Shown here: positions 60,766-64,000 of the stretch, in pieces | How positions within the stretch are numbered: the first letter of the stretch is position 1 | Layout of the letters: every line of letters begins with the position of its first letter | Assembly (NCBI GenBank): GCA_965247375.1 | Contig: CBDFHU010000014.1 | Location: 1-64,000, forward strand | Direction: 5' to 3' | Origin: Arsenicibacter sp965247375 | GTDB lineage: Bacteria > Bacteroidota > Bacteroidia > Cytophagales > Spirosomataceae | DNA length: 64,000 nt | The notes under the pieces: generated by a model | The model's input: only the letters and a program-made list of their open reading frames with translations | The model's database searches: none | What the model was told of the DNA's origin: nothing | Position numbers and translations under genes: made by a program

Positions 60766-63581
60766 TTATTCAAACGCTTTGTTAACTAATTCAGCTTGTT
60801 CTTTGGCGTGCATTTTCGAGTAACCCGTCGCTGGTGACGCAGCCGCATGACGCGAAACTACGCGCAGTTTCAGATCTGAGGCCACGCGCATCAGATACGT
60901 CCAGTAACCCATGTTTTCCGGTTCTTCCTGAACCCATACCAGCTCAGCTTTCTTATACTGACCCAGCACCGCCTCCAGTTGTTTTTTCGGCAGCGGCGCT
61001 ATCTGCTCCAGCCGAACAATGGCGATGTCATCGCGCTTGTCAGCCTGACGTTTTTCGTTCAGTTCGTAGTACACTTTACCTGTACATAGCAGAACACGTT
61101 TGACCTTCTTCGGATCAGCTGTTGTATCGCCGATAACTTCCTGGAAACTGCCCTTTGTCAGATCTTCCAGCGGCGAAATTACCTGCGGATGACGCAGCAG
61201 CGACTTTGGCGACATAACCACCAACGGCTTCCGGAATGTCCACGTCAGCTGGCGACGCATCATGTGGAACAGGTTGGCCGGGGTTGTTATGTTGGCAACA
61301 ATCATATTGTTTTCTGCGCACAGCTGTAGATAACGCTCAGGGCGGGCATTTGAGTGTTCAGGCCCCTGACCCTCATAACCATGCGGCAATAACAGTACCA
61401 GACCATTCATGCGGTTCCACTTCGTTTCGCAGCACGAAATAAACTGGTCGATCATGACCTGAGCACCGTTTGAGAAATCACCGAACTGCGCTTCCCAAAT
61501 TACCAGTGCATTCGGGTTTGCCAGTGCATAACCGAATTCAAAGCCCAATACGCCATACTCAGACAGCAGCGAGTTATAGACACTGAAGCTTTTCCTGATC
61601 CTGCTGGATGTAATTCAGGCTGTTATACGATTCGTTGGTATCAACATCATGCAGCACGGCATGACGGTGTGAGAACGTACCCCGCTGAACGTCCTGCCCA
61701 CTCAACCGGACAACTTTGCCTTCAGTCAGAATAGAGCCATAAGCCAGTAATTCAGCTGTACCCCAGTTAACCTGTTTGGTTTCGAACAGCATGGTCTGAC
61801 GGTCTTTCAGCAGTTTTTCGATCTGCTTCAGCGGCTTGAAGCCTTCCGGCACCTTCACCAGCGCCTGCCCGATTTTTTCCAGCTGCTCAAGCGAAACGCC
61901 TGTTTCCGGCGACTGGTCAAAGTCGGCCGGCGTTGCCCGTTGCAGACTCCGCCATTCCTGCTCCATTTTCGGATACTTGTATGGCAGGGCTTTTTGCTTC
62001 ACCAAATCCAGCCGATCCTGCAGCATCGCCTTAAACTCAGCATCCATTTTACCAGCCAGTTCGGCGTCCACTTCACCCCGCTCAATCAACTGCTTGTTAT
62101 ACAGTTCACGCGGGTTCTGGTGCTTACCAATCAGGTTGTACAGCGTAGGCTGCGTAAACTTAGGCTCATCTGATTCGTTGTGGCCGTGACGGCGGTAACA
62201 AACCATATCGACGAAGATATCACGGTTAAACTGCTCGCGGAACTCAACGGCCAGTTTCATACAAAATACGACCGCCTCCGGATCGTCACCGTTTACGTGC
62301 AGTACCGGTGCGTCGATGATTTTGGCAACGTCTGAGCAATAGATCGACGAACGGGCGTCTTCCCAGTCCGTTGTAAAGCCAACCTGGTTGTTGATCACAA
62401 AGTGGAACGTACCACCGGTGTGGTAGCCGTTCAGCTTCGACATCTGGGTTACTTCGTAAACGATACCCTGACCGGCAAAGGCCGCATCACCGTGGATCAG
62501 GACCGGCATTACCTTATCGTAATCGCTGCCGAAATGTCCGTCGGCACGGGCCCGTACAAATCCTTCAACGACCGGGTTAACGGCTTCAAGGTGTGACGGG
62601 TTCGGCGCCAGTTTCAGGTTGATGGTTTTACCGTTCGGCGTTGTCTGCTGGCTTGAATAACCGATGTGGTACTTCACGTCGCCATCACCATATACTTCTT
62701 CCGGCAGGTTACCTTCGAATTCGTTGAAAATCGCGTCGTAGGTTTTGCCGAGCGTATTCGCCAGCACGTTCAGACGACCACGGTGGGCCATACCGATCAT
62801 GATTTCTTCCACGCCCATATCAGCCGCCTGCGTAATCATCGCATCAAGTGCCGCGATGGTTGTTTCGCCGCCTTCCAGTGAGAAACGCTTCTGACCGAGG
62901 TATTTGGTGTGCAGGAAGTTTTCGAACACAACGGCCTCGTTCAGTTTTGTCAGAATCCGTGTTTTCTCGTTGTTCGACGGCTTATACGTAGGCCATTCTT
63001 TCTCAATCTTATTTTTTAAACCATTCCAATACAGCCGGTTCCCGAATATACATGTATTCGAAGCCGATCGGGCCGGTGTAAACAGTCTTTAAGGTATCAA
63101 GGATTACGCGCAGCGTCGACGGGCCGATGCCGGTCCGAAGCTGAGCTGCTGCTTCAAATGTCGTGTCCAGATCAGCTTCTGTCAGGCCAAAATCGCTTAA
63201 ATCAAGCAGTGGCTGACGGTCTTTCCGTTCGCGGATCGGGTTTGTTTTCGAAAGGAGGTGGCCACGTGAGCGGTACGCCAGGATCATGTTACGAACCTTT
63301 AGTTCTTTCTCAACGTGTGCTTTATCAACTGTACCTGAGGCCGTTGCAGCACCATTAGCAGCTACTGCAGCCTTTCCATTGCCATTTCCGTTTGTGTGCC
63401 CTGACGGAGCGTTTTCCCCGTAGGTAAGCGAAAATTCAAATCCTTCAAAAAATTTCTGCCAGCTTTCATCGACCGAGGTCGGGTTCTGCTTATACGCCTG
63501 ATACAACTGATCAACGTAAGCAGCTTCTGAGTTAGCTATATACGAAAATTTATCCATAAAAAACAACGCGTCAGTATTCAA
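60766..63581 (-). pseudogene. odhA: 2-oxoglutarate dehydrogenase E1 component, broken by two single-base frameshifts
   Basis: Thiamine-diphosphate E1 enzyme of the TCA cycle. Three pieces in three minus-strand frames cover the whole protein: 63009-63581 (N-terminal helices, NMILAYRSRGHLLSKTNPIR), 61574 to about 63010 (VGMEEI-like IMIGMAHRGRLNVL, GDAAFAGQGIVYE, GDDPEAVVF) and 60766 to about 61590 (FGYALANPNALVIWEAQFGD, VWVQEEPENMGYW). Break 1: six A residues at 63012-63017 (minus strand TTTAAAAAATAA) where five would give WFKNKIEKEW. Break 2: an extra base at 61588 inside AAGCTT, where removal gives EKFSVYNSLLSEYG. Repaired length is 937 residues, normal for the family. Confidence 0.9.
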
Positions 63582-63585
63582 CTCG

Positions 63586-63619
63586 CAAAGTTACGGTATA
63601 CGTCCGAAGTAGTTCGCAA
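63586..63619 (-). promoter_or_regulatory. Promoter of the odhA-odhB operon
   Basis: Minus strand: TTGCGA (63614-63619), 20-base spacer, TAACTTTG (63586-63593), a perfect -7 box, only five bases from the upstream edge of the gene. A transcript starting near here would be almost leaderless if 63581 is the bacterial start. Confidence 0.55.
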
Positions 63620-63786
63620 AAATTTTGCCTTTTTATGCAAATAAACTATAGACGAATTCATTGCTTCTCAGGCACAACAAAAGTTTTGACCGATAAGTTG
63701 TTTTACATAAAGTAAGCCACTGCCGGTGCGCATCGGGAGTTAAGGTAAAAATCCGTACACTTGCATCATACAGACCTGTTACACGT

Positions 63787-64000
63787 ATGCTGAAGCGCGT
63801 TTCTATCCAAAACTTCAAAAGCCTCAAGGATGTCACCCTCGATCTTCAGAAGGTAAACCTCCTGATTGGCCCGAACAACTCAGGCAAAACGAATTTTCTG
63901 AAGGCGCTGGAGTTTATCAAAGAAAGATATAATGACTTCCCCAAAACAGGTGATCAATCGCTGACCTTTAACCGAAACGGACAGGATATAGACTTCTTAA
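63787..64000 (+). CDS. AAA family ATPase, N-terminal part (runs off the window)
   Basis: The first 71 residues of an ABC/SMC-type ATPase: MLKRVSIQNFKSLKDVTLDL, then LLIGPNNSGKTNFLKALEFI with a perfect Walker A motif GPNNSGKT. This is the RecF/OLD-like (AAA_15, AAA_21) opening. Such proteins may be Gabija/OLD-type nucleases, abortive-infection partners or housekeeping proteins; the deciding C-terminal domain (for example TOPRIM) lies outside. The start ATG at 63787 is clear. Confidence 0.8.
   Translation, partial: MLKRVSIQNFKSLKDVTLDLQKVNLLIGPNNSGKTNFLKALEFIKERYNDFPKTGDQSLTFNRNGQDIDFL

Noticed and set aside
63787..64000. Phage-defence system at the right edge (OLD/Gabija-like ATPase)
   Set aside because: Only the first 71 residues are visible; the Walker A motif alone cannot distinguish a defence ATPase from a housekeeping RecF/SMC-like one.

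Overview
The window looks like a chromosomal segment of a Bacteroidota bacterium, most likely a Cytophagales member of the Spirosoma/Spirosomataceae kind. The reasons are proteins with type IX secretion (T9SS) C-terminal sorting domains, a TonB-dependent receptor paired with a DUF4249 lipoprotein, a GWxTD lipoprotein, DUF4293, an sdhC-sdhA-sdhB operon of the menaquinone type, almost no Shine-Dalgarno sequences, and promoters of the Bacteroidota form (TTG-type -33 box, about 17 bases, TAnnTTTG -7 box). No rRNA, CRISPR array, phage or complete insertion sequence was found; two tRNAs (Gln-TTG, Phe-GAA) are present. The assignment rests on gene content only.

Layout. 0-1.3 kb: 3' part of an FtsX-type ABC permease with a His/Glu-rich loop, interrupted by an in-frame TAG. 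1.3-6.4 kb: sdhCAB, fabD and tRNA-Gln. 6.9-14.8 kb: TetR regulator, CotH-kinase T9SS protein, PD40-OmpA protein, polyprenyl synthase and Tat-exported sugar isomerase-like protein. 14.9-17.3 kb: a two-gene Fe-S/CCG membrane oxidoreductase (EtfAB:menaquinone oxidoreductase-like) and tRNA-Phe. 18-25 kb: fructose-bisphosphatase, DEAD-box helicase, TPR protein, PAP2, mnmD and xylulokinase. 25-31 kb: cysteine desulfurase, flavin reductase, Cys/Met PLP enzyme, a truncated Uma2 gene, and an ECH1-like/DECR1-like pair for unsaturated fatty-acid oxidation. 31-38.5 kb: methyltransferases, rlmB, cytochrome c, a glucanase and an Ada-type regulator, with many repeats. 38.5-42.7 kb: an AT-richer module (collagen-like lipoprotein, three-fold ricin-type lectin, TPR histidine kinase and LytTR regulator) bracketed by two copies of a 76-bp sequence. 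42.8-57.7 kb: TonB receptor/DUF4249, FAN1-type nuclease, DUF2157 membrane proteins, crotonase, accD, T9SS proteins, Wzi and an exopolysaccharide-initiating sugar transferase. 57.8-63.6 kb: a frameshifted serine hydrolase, 2-oxoglutarate dehydrogenase E2 with two lipoyl domains, and E1 broken by two single-base shifts. 63.8 kb to the end: start of an AAA ATPase.

Three themes tie the window together. First, a perfect palindrome GTATGC-NN-GCATAC sits in promoters near both the ECH1/DECR1 pair and the Fe-S oxidoreductase pair, suggesting one fatty-acid-oxidation regulon. Second, between 26.5 and 37.5 kb several unrelated repeat families sit directly on the stop codons of five genes. Third, the 4.1-kb sensory/lectin module between the 76-bp copies looks like an acquired block and carries its own candidate LytTR operator. 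Three single-base shifts in 4.2 kb (58.9-63.0 kb) may reflect assembly quality rather than biology.
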